A stretch of 64,000 nt of DNA. Origin: Paenibacillus sp. FSL R10-2734. Lineage in GTDB: Bacteria > Bacillota > Bacilli > Paenibacillales > Paenibacillaceae. Location of the stretch: positions 3,844,001 to 3,908,000 of the forward strand of contig NZ_CP150170.1 in the NCBI RefSeq assembly GCF_037963865.1, written 5' to 3'. The position numbers and the translations under genes were made by a program. Of this stretch, positions 32,751 through 41,531 are shown piece by piece. The notes beneath the pieces were generated by a model that searched no databases, was not told the origin of the DNA, and saw only the letters and a program-made list of their open reading frames with translations. How positions within the stretch are numbered: position 1 is the first letter of the stretch; every line of letters begins with the position of its first letter.

Positions 32751-33476
32751 ATGATCACAGTTGAACACTTAGCCAAGGCAGTTGGGGAAGAAAAGAATCC
32801 AGTTCTTCAGGATATAGGCTTTCAATTAGAACCGGGTGAATTTGTTGCAATACTTGGAGCTAGCGGTAGCGGTAAGACCACTTTGCTGCGGTGCTTAGCA
32901 CTGCGTGAGAAGTGGGATAGAGGGAATTTTAGAGTGGACGGTACGGATATTATGGCGAGTGCCTTTACGGGTAAAAGAAAAATTCGTCGTGAATGGGCTT
33001 ATCTGGAGCAGAATGCAGAGCTCAATCCTAACCGTACTGCGCTGAAAAATGTACTGATCGGCCAGTCTGCACAAACGCCGCTTTGGCGAATGGTCACTGG
33101 AATGGTACGTTCAGATGATTATATGGGTGCGATGGATGAATTGGATGCCCTTGGCCTCCTGGATAAAGCGAAGATGAAGACGAGCCAACTTAGTGGTGGG
33201 GAACGGCAGCGTGTAGCAATTGCTAGAGCACTGACTCATGGTGCTAAAGTGATATTAGCGGATGAACCGGTAACGGGGTTAGATCCTAAATCTGCGGAGA
33301 GCGTCTTGGAAACATTGCGGAGGCTATGTAAAGAAACCGGTCTTACCGTTGTAACAGTACTACCAATTGAATTAGCGGAACGTTTTGCTTCACGTCTTTG
33401 GGTACTAGAAGATGGCAGAATTAAGCATGATATAAAGGGGCGTAGATTAACGTTCCAAGAACGCGCAAATCTTTAA
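32751..33476 (+). CDS. Orphan PhnC-like ABC transporter ATPase
   Basis: The ATP-binding protein resembles phosphonate-type PhnC (NPNRTALKNVLIGQ, LGLLDKA). Walker A GASGSGKT (36-43), signature LSGGERQR and Walker B VILADEP with Glu172 are intact. The H-loop position, where a His normally contacts ATP, reads VLPIEL, with Pro205 in place of His. No permease or binding protein gene is adjacent, which is odd for an importer. It starts the operon with the lipoprotein, response regulator, kinase and GNAT genes. It may have a regulatory rather than transport role; this is inference. Confidence 0.85.
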   Translation: MITVEHLAKAVGEEKNPVLQDIGFQLEPGEFVAILGASGSGKTTLLRCLALREKWDRGNFRVDGTDIMASAFTGKRKIRREWAYLEQNAELNPNRTALKNVLIGQSAQTPLWRMVTGMVRSDDYMGAMDELDALGLLDKAKMKTSQLSGGERQRVAIARALTHGAKVILADEPVTGLDPKSAESVLETLRRLCKETGLTVVTVLPIELAERFASRLWVLEDGRIKHDIKGRRLTFQERANL

Positions 33477-33503
33477 ATATGGACACGGATAAGGAAAAGA
33501 GTG

Positions 33504-34793
33504 ATGAAGTTGAATATTAGAAGTCTTAAGTGCCTTGTTGCCGCAACGCTGACGCTATCCGTACTGTCGGGTTGTACTTTCATCAGTGATCCTGTTTCTA
33601 AGATGAAATCTCCACAATTGTCTGCTGATAAAGCAACACTTATGGCTGCTATTAATTCACTTATGCCAGCAGGTTCCACGTTGATTCGTCCGACCAATGA
33701 CGATGATAGTACTATCTTTACGGAGGATCTCAATAAGGATGGAGTTATGGAGACGTTAGTGTTCTATAAGACGCCAGGAGAAGCCGTAATAATTCACGGG
33801 ATGATACTGGAGAAACAGGGCGACACTTGGGTCAAGACACTTGTATTCGATGGGGACGGATCTGCACTGGAGTCAGTTGATCTGAAGGATATGACGGGTG
33901 ATGGGAAGCTTGAAATTGTTACCGGCTATTCACAAGGGGAAGAAAAAGGTCTTGTCGTCTATAGCTATTCCACAGGATCATTAGAAGAAGTGCTTTCACA
34001 TCCTTATACAAAATATATGATTGATGATCTAAACGAAGATGGAATTGAAGACATTACTGTTGTTTATTTTAAAAGAAATGAGTTTGCGACCATTTCGATC
34101 TATCAGTACAATGATGGCTTTAAGGTTCTCGATAAACTTGATAATATCGACCCTTATTTTAATAACTACTACAATATTATCGCTGGAAAAATCTCAAAGG
34201 ATAAAGAAGGAATCGTATTGGATGCTGCGGTGGATTCTCAGTCTGCCTATACCTCGATTGTTGCTATGGAGAATAATAAGCTGCGTGTGGTTTTACCAGG
34301 CGATGCGCGGACTTATAAAGATCGACGGATTGCTAGCGAAGATATTGATCAGGACGGCATTATTGAAATTGGATTGCTTGAGGCGCCAAAAGGATGGGAG
34401 TTTTTCGACCCCGCTGAAATTCCTTACTTCACCTCCTATTATAAATGGGATGGAAAAGATGGCCTGACCTTCGCAACTCAGCTATATCATGATCCAGCGG
34501 ATCGATTCAATATTAATTTTTCTAAGGAATGGCATGGAAAGGTGACGGTTGATACGAAATCGGTTCTGGACGAGAACCTTAAGTTCATTATGTCTGATAC
34601 CGGTAAGACGGTTGCTGAGGTTTCCTTCTTTTCTCCTTCAGAATGGGATCGTGTAAAGAATGACGGTTGGGATCTGCTTGCACGAGATGCAGATAAGATT
34701 ATAGCCTACCGTGGTGAGTTAGAACAAAGTACAACAAAGGAAGGAAGCAATAAAATTGCTTCCCCTATAGAAAGGAAGGGAATAGATGAGTAA
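33504..34793 (+). CDS. Lipoprotein with DxNxDG (FG-GAP/VCBS-like) repeats
   Basis: A 429-residue protein with a signal peptide and lipobox LSGC at about residues 20-23. The body holds at least four calcium-loop-like motifs spaced along it: EDLNKDGVMET, KDMTGDGKLEI, DDLNEDGIEDI and EDIDQDGIIEI. These are characteristic of beta-propeller FG-GAP/VCBS repeats. It should sit on the outer membrane face. It lies between the PhnC-like ATPase and the response regulator, overlapping the regulator start by 8 bp, so translation is coupled. It is a likely external sensor partner for the kinase. GTG 33501 and ATG 33504 both follow AAGGAA; the ATG is better spaced. Confidence 0.82.
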   Translation: MKLNIRSLKCLVAATLTLSVLSGCTFISDPVSKMKSPQLSADKATLMAAINSLMPAGSTLIRPTNDDDSTIFTEDLNKDGVMETLVFYKTPGEAVIIHGMILEKQGDTWVKTLVFDGDGSALESVDLKDMTGDGKLEIVTGYSQGEEKGLVVYSYSTGSLEEVLSHPYTKYMIDDLNEDGIEDITVVYFKRNEFATISIYQYNDGFKVLDKLDNIDPYFNNYYNIIAGKISKDKEGIVLDAAVDSQSAYTSIVAMENNKLRVVLPGDARTYKDRRIASEDIDQDGIIEIGLLEAPKGWEFFDPAEIPYFTSYYKWDGKDGLTFATQLYHDPADRFNINFSKEWHGKVTVDTKSVLDENLKFIMSDTGKTVAEVSFFSPSEWDRVKNDGWDLLARDADKIIAYRGELEQSTTKEGSNKIASPIERKGIDE

Positions 34794-35484
34794 AGTACTG
34801 ATTCTGGAAGATGAGGAGTCTATTCGTAGCTTTATTGTCATTAACTTGAAGCGTAATGGGTTCGAAGTGATAGAAGCTGCGGATGGGCATGAAGCTCTTC
34901 ACAAGTTAACCACAATTCCTGATATTGATATCGCCCTGCTGGATGTAATGGTTCCAGGGATTGATGGGTTCGAAGTGTGTAGACGGGTTAGAGAAACCAA
35001 TGAACGCTTGGGTATTATTTTTCTGACTGCCAAGGTTCAAGAACAAGATAAAGTATATGCATTATCTGTAGGCGCAGATGACCATGTTAGCAAGCCATTC
35101 AGCCCGACAGAACTGATTGCCCGAATTCAATCGCTGCTGCGCCGAGTGAATGTTCATCGTGAACAGTCAGCAAAGGTTTCTTTCGTTTCAGGGCCATTCA
35201 CCTTGGATCTTATTTCCAAGCATTTCAAGCGTGAGAATGAAGCGATTGAACTGACGCCAACGGAGTTTTCATTGATCCAATTCTTTCTCGAAAAAGAAAA
35301 TACGCCGCTCAGCCGCGATCTTCTACTGGACCATGTATGGGGTAAGGAGTATATGGGTGATCCCAAGATTGTGGATGTAAATATTCGTCGTCTGCGTCAG
35401 AAGATTGAGAATAATCCGTCAGAGCCAGAATTTTTGCAAACGGTATGGGGACACGGATATAGATGGAAAGGCCAAGTACAATGA
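34786..35484 (+). CDS. OmpR-family response regulator
   Basis: The receiver is canonical: acidic pocket in ILEDEE, phospho-acceptor Asp in LLDVMVPGIDG, Thr in IIFLTAK and Lys in VSKPF. The C-terminal winged helix follows (ELTPTEFSLIQFF, DPKIVDVNIRRLRQK, VWGHGYRW). Length 232 aa. The start overlaps the lipoprotein stop and the gene ends in an ATGA overlap with the kinase gene, so the two-component pair is co-translated. It probably controls wall or membrane genes, given the lipoprotein partner; this is not shown. Confidence 0.93.
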   Translation: MSKVLILEDEESIRSFIVINLKRNGFEVIEAADGHEALHKLTTIPDIDIALLDVMVPGIDGFEVCRRVRETNERLGIIFLTAKVQEQDKVYALSVGADDHVSKPFSPTELIARIQSLLRRVNVHREQSAKVSFVSGPFTLDLISKHFKRENEAIELTPTEFSLIQFFLEKENTPLSRDLLLDHVWGKEYMGDPKIVDVNIRRLRQKIENNPSEPEFLQTVWGHGYRWKGQVQ

Positions 35485-36938
35485 TTAAGAAGGGGATGCG
35501 CAGACAAATCGTTCTACACTACATTTTTGTAGTTTTTTTGGCGCTTCTCCTCGTAGAAGTAATCTTCCTGCTTGCCATCAGAACGTATTATTATGACAGT
35601 GTGTATAGTAAGATAAAAAATCATATTACCACGGCAGAGTCGTTTTTTCATAAATACGAGCTGGGTGGCGATAACAACTCGAACCAGCTGCAAGTGCTAC
35701 TGGAGAGATTTGCACTGGATAAAACCGAGCTAGAAGTATTGACCCTGAATGGGGATATGATCACCAGTTCGACTGGCTTTCAGCCAGACCGTACCATTAC
35801 AACTAGTGATGTTCCTGAAGCGGCAGGGGGCAGTATTGGCCGCTGGGTAGGGCGCCAAAGTGGTACTAATGAGAGTGTTATGGCTGTGTCCAAGACGGTG
35901 CAGGTGCACGGACGTGATACGTATGTTCTAAGGTATCTTACTTCACTTGAAGGTATCAACAACGATTTGCTTAATCTTACATTATTGTCGATTGGTATAG
36001 GTGCAGCTGTTATGGCTGTTGTTCTCGTGTTCAGCATTGGACTAGCCAACTCTATTGTAAAACCCCTCAATAACATTACGGCGGTATCAGCCCAGATGGC
36101 CAAGGGCAGGTTTAATGTACGGATTAAGGGGAACTACAAATTTGAGATTGGTGATTTGGCTTCAACGCTGAACTACATGGCTCAAGAAATTGTGCGCAGC
36201 AATCAGATTAAGGATGATTTTATTTCTTCTATTTCTCATGAGCTACGAACACCACTTACGAGTATCAAGGGCTGGAGTGAGACATTGATCTCTGGCGGCT
36301 ATGATCCGGAGGAGACGAAGCTTGGTGTAAGTATTATCTCTAGAGAAAGTGACCGACTGATTGGACTAGTGGAGGAGATTCTCGACTTCTCAAAGCTGCA
36401 GCAGAACCAAATGAAGCTGGCTATTGGGATTGTTGACGTGAAAGTGTTACTTCAGGAGACTATACTGAATATTTGGGCCAAGGCAGAGAAGAAGAGAATC
36501 CACTTGCTTCTAGAGTGTGAAGATGGAATCTTTGTTAAAGGGGATGCCAATCGTCTAAAGCAAGTGTTCTTGAATCTGGTAGACAATGCTGTGAAGTTCT
36601 CTCATGAGGATTCCAGTATAGAATTGTCTGCGAAGAGATTGTCTGCTACAGAGACTGCGATTGTGGTACGTGATAGTGGAATAGGGATTAGTGATGCGCA
36701 TATCTCCAGAGTTAAGGACCGTTTCTTTCAAGTGGATGCGTTGAATGGAGGAACAGGCTTGGGATTAGCGATCTCACAGCAGATTGTAGAACTTCATAAT
36801 GGGACACTTGAAATGGTAAGTGAGCTAGGAAGCGGAACTGAAGTTACCGTAATCTTGCCCCTAACTGAGAAGCCACCTGAAGTCAGTTCAGATCAAGTAG
36901 CGCAAATTCAAGCTACTTTACCTGAATCAGATGTCTAG
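35481..36938 (+). CDS. Two-component sensor histidine kinase
   Basis: Two transmembrane segments (about residues 10-30 and 165-190) bracket an extracellular domain of about 135 residues. A HAMP linker follows (IVKPLNNITAVSAQMAKGRF), then the H-box FISSISHELRTPLTSIKGWSE with the phospho-acceptor His. The N-box NLVDNAVKFS, G1 DSGIGIS and G2 GGTGLGLAIS complete the ATP-binding domain. ATG 35481 overlaps the regulator stop (ATGA) with GGAAAGG 9 bases upstream; it is preferred over ATG 35463, giving 485 aa. It pairs with the preceding response regulator. Confidence 0.93.
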   Translation: MIKKGMRRQIVLHYIFVVFLALLLVEVIFLLAIRTYYYDSVYSKIKNHITTAESFFHKYELGGDNNSNQLQVLLERFALDKTELEVLTLNGDMITSSTGFQPDRTITTSDVPEAAGGSIGRWVGRQSGTNESVMAVSKTVQVHGRDTYVLRYLTSLEGINNDLLNLTLLSIGIGAAVMAVVLVFSIGLANSIVKPLNNITAVSAQMAKGRFNVRIKGNYKFEIGDLASTLNYMAQEIVRSNQIKDDFISSISHELRTPLTSIKGWSETLISGGYDPEETKLGVSIISRESDRLIGLVEEILDFSKLQQNQMKLAIGIVDVKVLLQETILNIWAKAEKKRIHLLLECEDGIFVKGDANRLKQVFLNLVDNAVKFSHEDSSIELSAKRLSATETAIVVRDSGIGISDAHISRVKDRFFQVDALNGGTGLGLAISQQIVELHNGTLEMVSELGSGTEVTVILPLTEKPPEVSSDQVAQIQATLPESDV

Positions 36939-36949
36939 GAGGTATGAAC

Positions 36950-38008
36950 ATGGAAGTATTGAGAAACTCAATTAGGATCGTTCGTGGTGCCCCTGAACGG
37001 ACGGGTGATATCTTGTGGCTGCTGCAGGAAGCAGCAAATTGGATGGAGCTTAATGGGATTAAGCAATGGACACCGGGTCAATTTAACGAGACTGATATTG
37101 CAGGCTATTTCACCGACAGGCATGTTTATCTTGCGCTTGACGATGAAGCTGTAGTCGGAATGTTCACATTACAGTTCAGCGATCCTCAATACTGGGGAAG
37201 TAAAAATGATGAGTCCTATGCTTATTTGCATAGGTTGGCTGTGGCAGGTTCTCACCGCAGTCAGGGACTTGGACAGCATATGCTTAAATATGCTGTGCTC
37301 CGAGCCAAAGATCTAGGCTGCAGAGGGCTCAGATTTGATACCGTCGCACACAACATTAAACTCAATCGGTATTATCAAAGCTTGGGTTTTCATTATATGG
37401 GTACTAACGATATGGGAAATGGCCGTTTAGTGAATCTGTATGAGCATTTTGAAGAGAAGCCTGATCCCGATCGTCTGATTCTTAGATTTATGTCCGAATC
37501 GGATTATGAACACTTGAGACGATGGAGTATTTCACCCCAGTATCTGAAGCAGTGGGCAGGGCCTTCGCTTACTTTTCCACTTGATGATGAGCAGCTTAAT
37601 AAGTATCTAAATGGAGCAAATCATCCAGCAAATTCCGATCGCCTCATCTTTTGTGCGGTACATGAAGCAACTCGGCAGGTCGTGGGTCATATCAGTCTTT
37701 CAACCATTGACCGATCGAATCGTTCTGCACGAATAGGCAGGGTAGTAGTTGATCCTGATTATCAGGGAAGAGGCTTTGGAACACGGATGATGAATGAAGT
37801 GCTCCGGATCGGATTTGAGAGCTTGGGTATGCACCGTCTTTCCCTGGGTGCTTTCGCCTTCAACACCGTTGCCCTGAAATCCTACGAAGCCGTGGGCTTT
37901 AAGCGGGAGGGTGTTCAACGCGAAGCGGCGCTGTTTGGGGATCAATATGTTGATTGTGTGGAAATGAGCATTTTAGATAGAGAATGGTCAGCACTCCAGG
38001 ATTCATAA
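36950..38008 (+). CDS. Tandem GNAT acetyltransferase
   Basis: Two GCN5-type acetyltransferase domains are fused. The first (about 1-155) has the acetyl-CoA loop HRSQGLGQHML, and the second (about 170-345) has PDYQGRGFGTRMM with ALKSYEAVGFKREG. The second resembles RimJ/RimL-type N-acetyltransferases. Targets are unknown. AGGAGG overlaps the kinase stop codon, and ATG 36950 at 7-base spacing is favoured over ATG 36944, giving 352 aa. As last gene of the two-component operon it may act on the same process, or simply share the transcript. Confidence 0.87.
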   Translation: MEVLRNSIRIVRGAPERTGDILWLLQEAANWMELNGIKQWTPGQFNETDIAGYFTDRHVYLALDDEAVVGMFTLQFSDPQYWGSKNDESYAYLHRLAVAGSHRSQGLGQHMLKYAVLRAKDLGCRGLRFDTVAHNIKLNRYYQSLGFHYMGTNDMGNGRLVNLYEHFEEKPDPDRLILRFMSESDYEHLRRWSISPQYLKQWAGPSLTFPLDDEQLNKYLNGANHPANSDRLIFCAVHEATRQVVGHISLSTIDRSNRSARIGRVVVDPDYQGRGFGTRMMNEVLRIGFESLGMHRLSLGAFAFNTVALKSYEAVGFKREGVQREAALFGDQYVDCVEMSILDREWSALQDS

Positions 38009-38030
38009 GGGTTAGCTTCTAACAACCGAA

Positions 38031-38077
38031 GGGGCTGTTGCTCTGGTCGTGATCGACCAGGACAACAGCCCCTTTTT
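38031..38077 (+). terminator. Terminator of the ABC/two-component operon
   Basis: GGGGCTGTTG pairs with CAACAGCCCC, with an inner CTGGTCG/CGACCAG stem, followed by TTTTT. Confidence 0.92.
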
Positions 38078-38106
38078 ATATAAAGTATTTATATATATAA
38101 TGGTTT

Positions 38107-39330
38107 TTATGAAGGGAGAACTTCCCGTAGAAGTCCTGACTTCTCATAAACTTCTTGAAACAGACGGGAGGGTTGGTTTCTAACCGCTGACTTAGGAGCT
38201 ATGGTCTCATAAGGCCCAACGACTATAATATTATTAATGCTACCCTTGATGACAGCCCCATCCTTAATAATTGCACCTTCGCCAATAATGGCATTTTCGA
38301 TCTGTACACCACGTCCTATGCGAACGCCTGGCATAATAACGCTTTGTTTGATCTGGCTCATTTTTCCAATTTCCACACCATTGAAGATTACAGAACGTTG
38401 TAAGCTGCCTTCTTGCGTACAGAATTCATTCACGAGGGAGTCCGTCGACGGGATCTGAACACGTGGTTTATGAACCGCAAGCTTAGTCCGGCGACTCCGG
38501 CTATACATCGGCCAATGCGTTTTGTCGAGCTTCATGCCGTTGTTTTTTTGCAGAAGATCCATATGTGCTTCCCAGAGACTACCCACAGTACCTACATCTC
38601 TCCAGTACCCTTTGAAGCGGTAAGCGAATAAATCATCATTCTGATCAAGCATCGTGGGTATAACGTCTTTACCAAAGTCATGGCTGGAATTCGGATTAGC
38701 TGCATCCCGCAACAAGTGCTCCTTCAGATATGCCCACTCAAACAGGTAAATACCCATTGAAGCCAAATTACTTTTAGGTACTTTTGGTTTTTCCGCAAAC
38801 TCAGAGATTTTTAGTTCATCATTTACGTTCATCACTCCAAAACGACTGGCTTCATCCCATGGCACCTCCATTACGGAGATGGTGGCTTTTGCAGCTTTCT
38901 CTACATGATAGTCCAGCATCTTTCGGTAATCCATATGGTAAATATGATCACCGGATAGAATAAGTACATGCTCTGGATTGCGGCTATCAATATACTCAAT
39001 GTTTTTATAAATTGCATCAGCAGTTCCTGTATAACTGTCTCTGCCTTCAACACCGGAAGGAAGCAGGGTGACACCTTTGTCCTTTTGACTATGTAAGCCC
39101 CAAGGTTCACCTTGACCGATGTGGTCATGCAAGGATTCAGCTTCATACTGTGTCAGGACACCTACTGTATCAATTTTGGAGTTAACACAATTACTTAGCG
39201 GGAAATCGATAATTTTATATTGTCCACCGAAAGGGACTGCAGGCTTAGCCATACTGGATGTCAAGGGAGCCAATCTACGGCCTTCCCCTCCCGCCAAAAG
39301 CATGGCGATACAATCTTTTTTGTTATTCAT
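38107..39330 (-). CDS. glgC: Glucose-1-phosphate adenylyltransferase
   Basis: This enzyme makes ADP-glucose, the donor for glycogen synthesis, and is normally the control point of the pathway. The N-terminal motif LLAGGEGRRLAPLTSSMAKPAVPFGG, IIDFPLSNCVNS, the GTADAIYKN segment and the C-terminal left-handed beta-helix repeats (VIMPGVRIGRGVQI, AIIGEGAIIKDGAVI) are present. Length 407 aa is normal. In Bacillus the genes run glgBCDAP; here glgC is divergent from glgB, and no glgD or glgP follows. So the enzyme may be a homotetramer, as in the GlgC-only type. Promoters in the 215 bp divergent gap could be shared. Confidence 0.95.
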   Translation of the reverse strand: MNNKKDCIAMLLAGGEGRRLAPLTSSMAKPAVPFGGQYKIIDFPLSNCVNSKIDTVGVLTQYEAESLHDHIGQGEPWGLHSQKDKGVTLLPSGVEGRDSYTGTADAIYKNIEYIDSRNPEHVLILSGDHIYHMDYRKMLDYHVEKAAKATISVMEVPWDEASRFGVMNVNDELKISEFAEKPKVPKSNLASMGIYLFEWAYLKEHLLRDAANPNSSHDFGKDVIPTMLDQNDDLFAYRFKGYWRDVGTVGSLWEAHMDLLQKNNGMKLDKTHWPMYSRSRRTKLAVHKPRVQIPSTDSLVNEFCTQEGSLQRSVIFNGVEIGKMSQIKQSVIMPGVRIGRGVQIENAIIGEGAIIKDGAVIKGSINNIIVVGPYETIAPKSAVRNQPSRLFQEVYEKSGLLREVLPS

Positions 39331-39467
39331 TTGTTATCCCTCCCATTATTTTGTCAATGCTTGTAATATAAACTTACGACAAGCACTTGAAACGACATAG
39401 GTGAAGTATATTGCTGTGTAAAAAGAAAAATTACAATTAATATTTCTTTATCAGAAAAACTTTTGTT

Positions 39468-39499
39468 TTGACATCAAATCATTTTCAAAATGGTAATAT
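39468..39499 (+). promoter_or_regulatory. Possible glgB promoter
   Basis: A perfect TTGACA box and a TAATAT box are present, but the 20 bp spacing is longer than ideal, so the -10 placement is uncertain. Confidence 0.35.
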
Positions 39500-39545
39500 T
39501 CGGTTAATGTAGTAGGTACAAGCATTCAGAAAAGGTGGTGTAGAA

Positions 39546-41483
39546 TTGGCTGAAATAGCAACAATCGATACCCTTCCGTCAGCTGCTGATATTTATCTTT
39601 TCCATGAGGGCACCAATTATCGCAGCTATTCTATGCTGGGTGCGCACACTGCCGCTGAAGAAGGCGTTACGGGCGTACGCTTTACCGTGTGGGCTCCTCA
39701 TGCGACATATGTAGGACTAGCTGGTGATCATAATGGCTGGGATGGAACGCAGGACGTGGACTCGTTATATAAGATACCCGATTCAGGATTTTGGAGTCGT
39801 TTTTTTCCGGGAATAGAGCCGGGAACTTTTTACAAATACAGGATTGTTGCCAGTGATGGCTCCAGCTTCCTAAAAGCGGATCCATTTGCCTTCAAAGCTG
39901 AGGTTCGCCCGGCGACTGCATCCGTAGTTACGGATCTCAGTGGTTATCGTTGGGGAGATGCTGCTTGGAGAAGAAAGAGCAAAGCTCCATATCATCAACC
40001 GATGAACATTTATGAGATGCATTTTGGAACTTGGCGTCAAAAAGAAGACGGGGAATTTTATAGCTATAAGGAAATGTGTGATTTATTAATTCCTTATTTG
40101 GTGGAAATGAGCTATACCCATGTAGAGTTTATGCCGCTAGCTGAGCATCCATACGATTTATCTTGGGGCTATCAAGGAACGGGGTATTTCGCTGCGACGA
40201 GTCGATACGGTGAACCCCATGAGCTGATGTATTTAATCGATCATCTGCATCAAGCTGGAATTGGTGTCATTCTGGATTGGGTTCCGGCCCATTTTGCAAA
40301 AGATGCACATGGTTTAAGAATGTTTGATGGTTCGCCACTTTATGAATATGCCGATCCGATGTTGGCAGAGAAACCAGGCTGGGGAACTCTTTCGTTTGAC
40401 TTCAGCAAGCCTGAGATATCTTCATTCCTCATCTCTAACGCACTCTTCTGGTTTGAGTATTATCATATTGACGGAATGCGTGTTGATGCGGTTACGAGCA
40501 TGCTTCGTCTCGATTTTGAAAAAGAGGCTCATCAATATCGGCGTAATGTGAACGGTGGTCTGGAGAATTTGGAGGCCATCAAATTTATTCAGAATCTGAA
40601 TAAAGCGATATTTCAGTATTTTCCTAAGGCATTGATGATGGCAGAAGAATCTAGTGCTTGGCCGGGAGTTACTGCGCCAGCACATGAAGGTGGCCTCGGC
40701 TTTAACTACAAATGGAATATGGGATGGATGAATGACACTTTGGGCTACATAGAACATGATTTCTGGGGGCGCCCTCATCATCATAATTTATTAACATTCC
40801 CAATATGTTATGCTTATGCCGAAAATTATGCATTACCGTTATCACATGATGAGGTTGTGCATGGCAAGAAGTCGTTATTGGATAAAATGCCTGGTTCGTA
40901 TGAACAAAAATTTGCAGGTCTTAGGCAGCTGTTCGGTTATCAGATCTCCCATCCCGGAAAAAAACTCCTGTTTATGGGTGGAGAGTTTGGTCAATTTATC
41001 GAGTGGAAGGATCAGGAGCAGCTTGATTGGCTGCTGTTGGACTATGATAGTCATCGCGGCATGCTCGCCTACACTGCTGCACTTAATAAACTGTATCGCT
41101 CTGAGAAAGCACTGTGGGAGCTTGATCATTCCCAAGAGGGTTATCAATGGATTGATGCAGATGATAATGAACAAAGCATAATTTCTTATATACGTAGAGG
41201 TAAGAAGCCTGGCGACACCTTGCTGTTTATCATCAATTTTCAACCTGCCCAGCGTCAACATTATCGTATTGGCGTTCCTCGTTCAGGGACTTATGAAGAA
41301 ATCTTTAGCTCGGAAGCTGTAGCCTTCGGAGGCTCAGGTATACACAACACGCCTCAGAAGAGCAAAAAGCTGGAATGGCATAATCAGGTGAACAGTATAG
41401 AGCTAACATTACCGCCTCTTAGTTTCCTGGTGTTTAAGAAAACGACAAGATTGGGTAAAAGTAAAGAGGCAATTGAGTTATAG
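39546..41483 (+). CDS. glgB: 1,4-alpha-glucan branching enzyme
   Basis: GlgB adds alpha-1,6 branches to glycogen. The N-terminal CBM48 domain (GVRFTVWAPHATYVGLAGDHNGW) is followed by the GH13 barrel, with nucleophile Asp in DGMRVDAVTSM, acid/base Glu in MMAEESSAWPG, and LSHDEVVHGK around the third carboxylate region. At 645 aa it has the usual length. It begins with TTG, after GAAAAGGTGG. It is followed 48 bp later by glgA, so the two form an operon separate from divergent glgC. Confidence 0.95.
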   Translation: MAEIATIDTLPSAADIYLFHEGTNYRSYSMLGAHTAAEEGVTGVRFTVWAPHATYVGLAGDHNGWDGTQDVDSLYKIPDSGFWSRFFPGIEPGTFYKYRIVASDGSSFLKADPFAFKAEVRPATASVVTDLSGYRWGDAAWRRKSKAPYHQPMNIYEMHFGTWRQKEDGEFYSYKEMCDLLIPYLVEMSYTHVEFMPLAEHPYDLSWGYQGTGYFAATSRYGEPHELMYLIDHLHQAGIGVILDWVPAHFAKDAHGLRMFDGSPLYEYADPMLAEKPGWGTLSFDFSKPEISSFLISNALFWFEYYHIDGMRVDAVTSMLRLDFEKEAHQYRRNVNGGLENLEAIKFIQNLNKAIFQYFPKALMMAEESSAWPGVTAPAHEGGLGFNYKWNMGWMNDTLGYIEHDFWGRPHHHNLLTFPICYAYAENYALPLSHDEVVHGKKSLLDKMPGSYEQKFAGLRQLFGYQISHPGKKLLFMGGEFGQFIEWKDQEQLDWLLLDYDSHRGMLAYTAALNKLYRSEKALWELDHSQEGYQWIDADDNEQSIISYIRRGKKPGDTLLFIINFQPAQRQHYRIGVPRSGTYEEIFSSEAVAFGGSGIHNTPQKSKKLEWHNQVNSIELTLPPLSFLVFKKTTRLGKSKEAIEL

Positions 41484-41531
41484 ATCAAAGTACGTATAGA
41501 GAATCCGTACACTTTAAAGGGGGAAATAATC

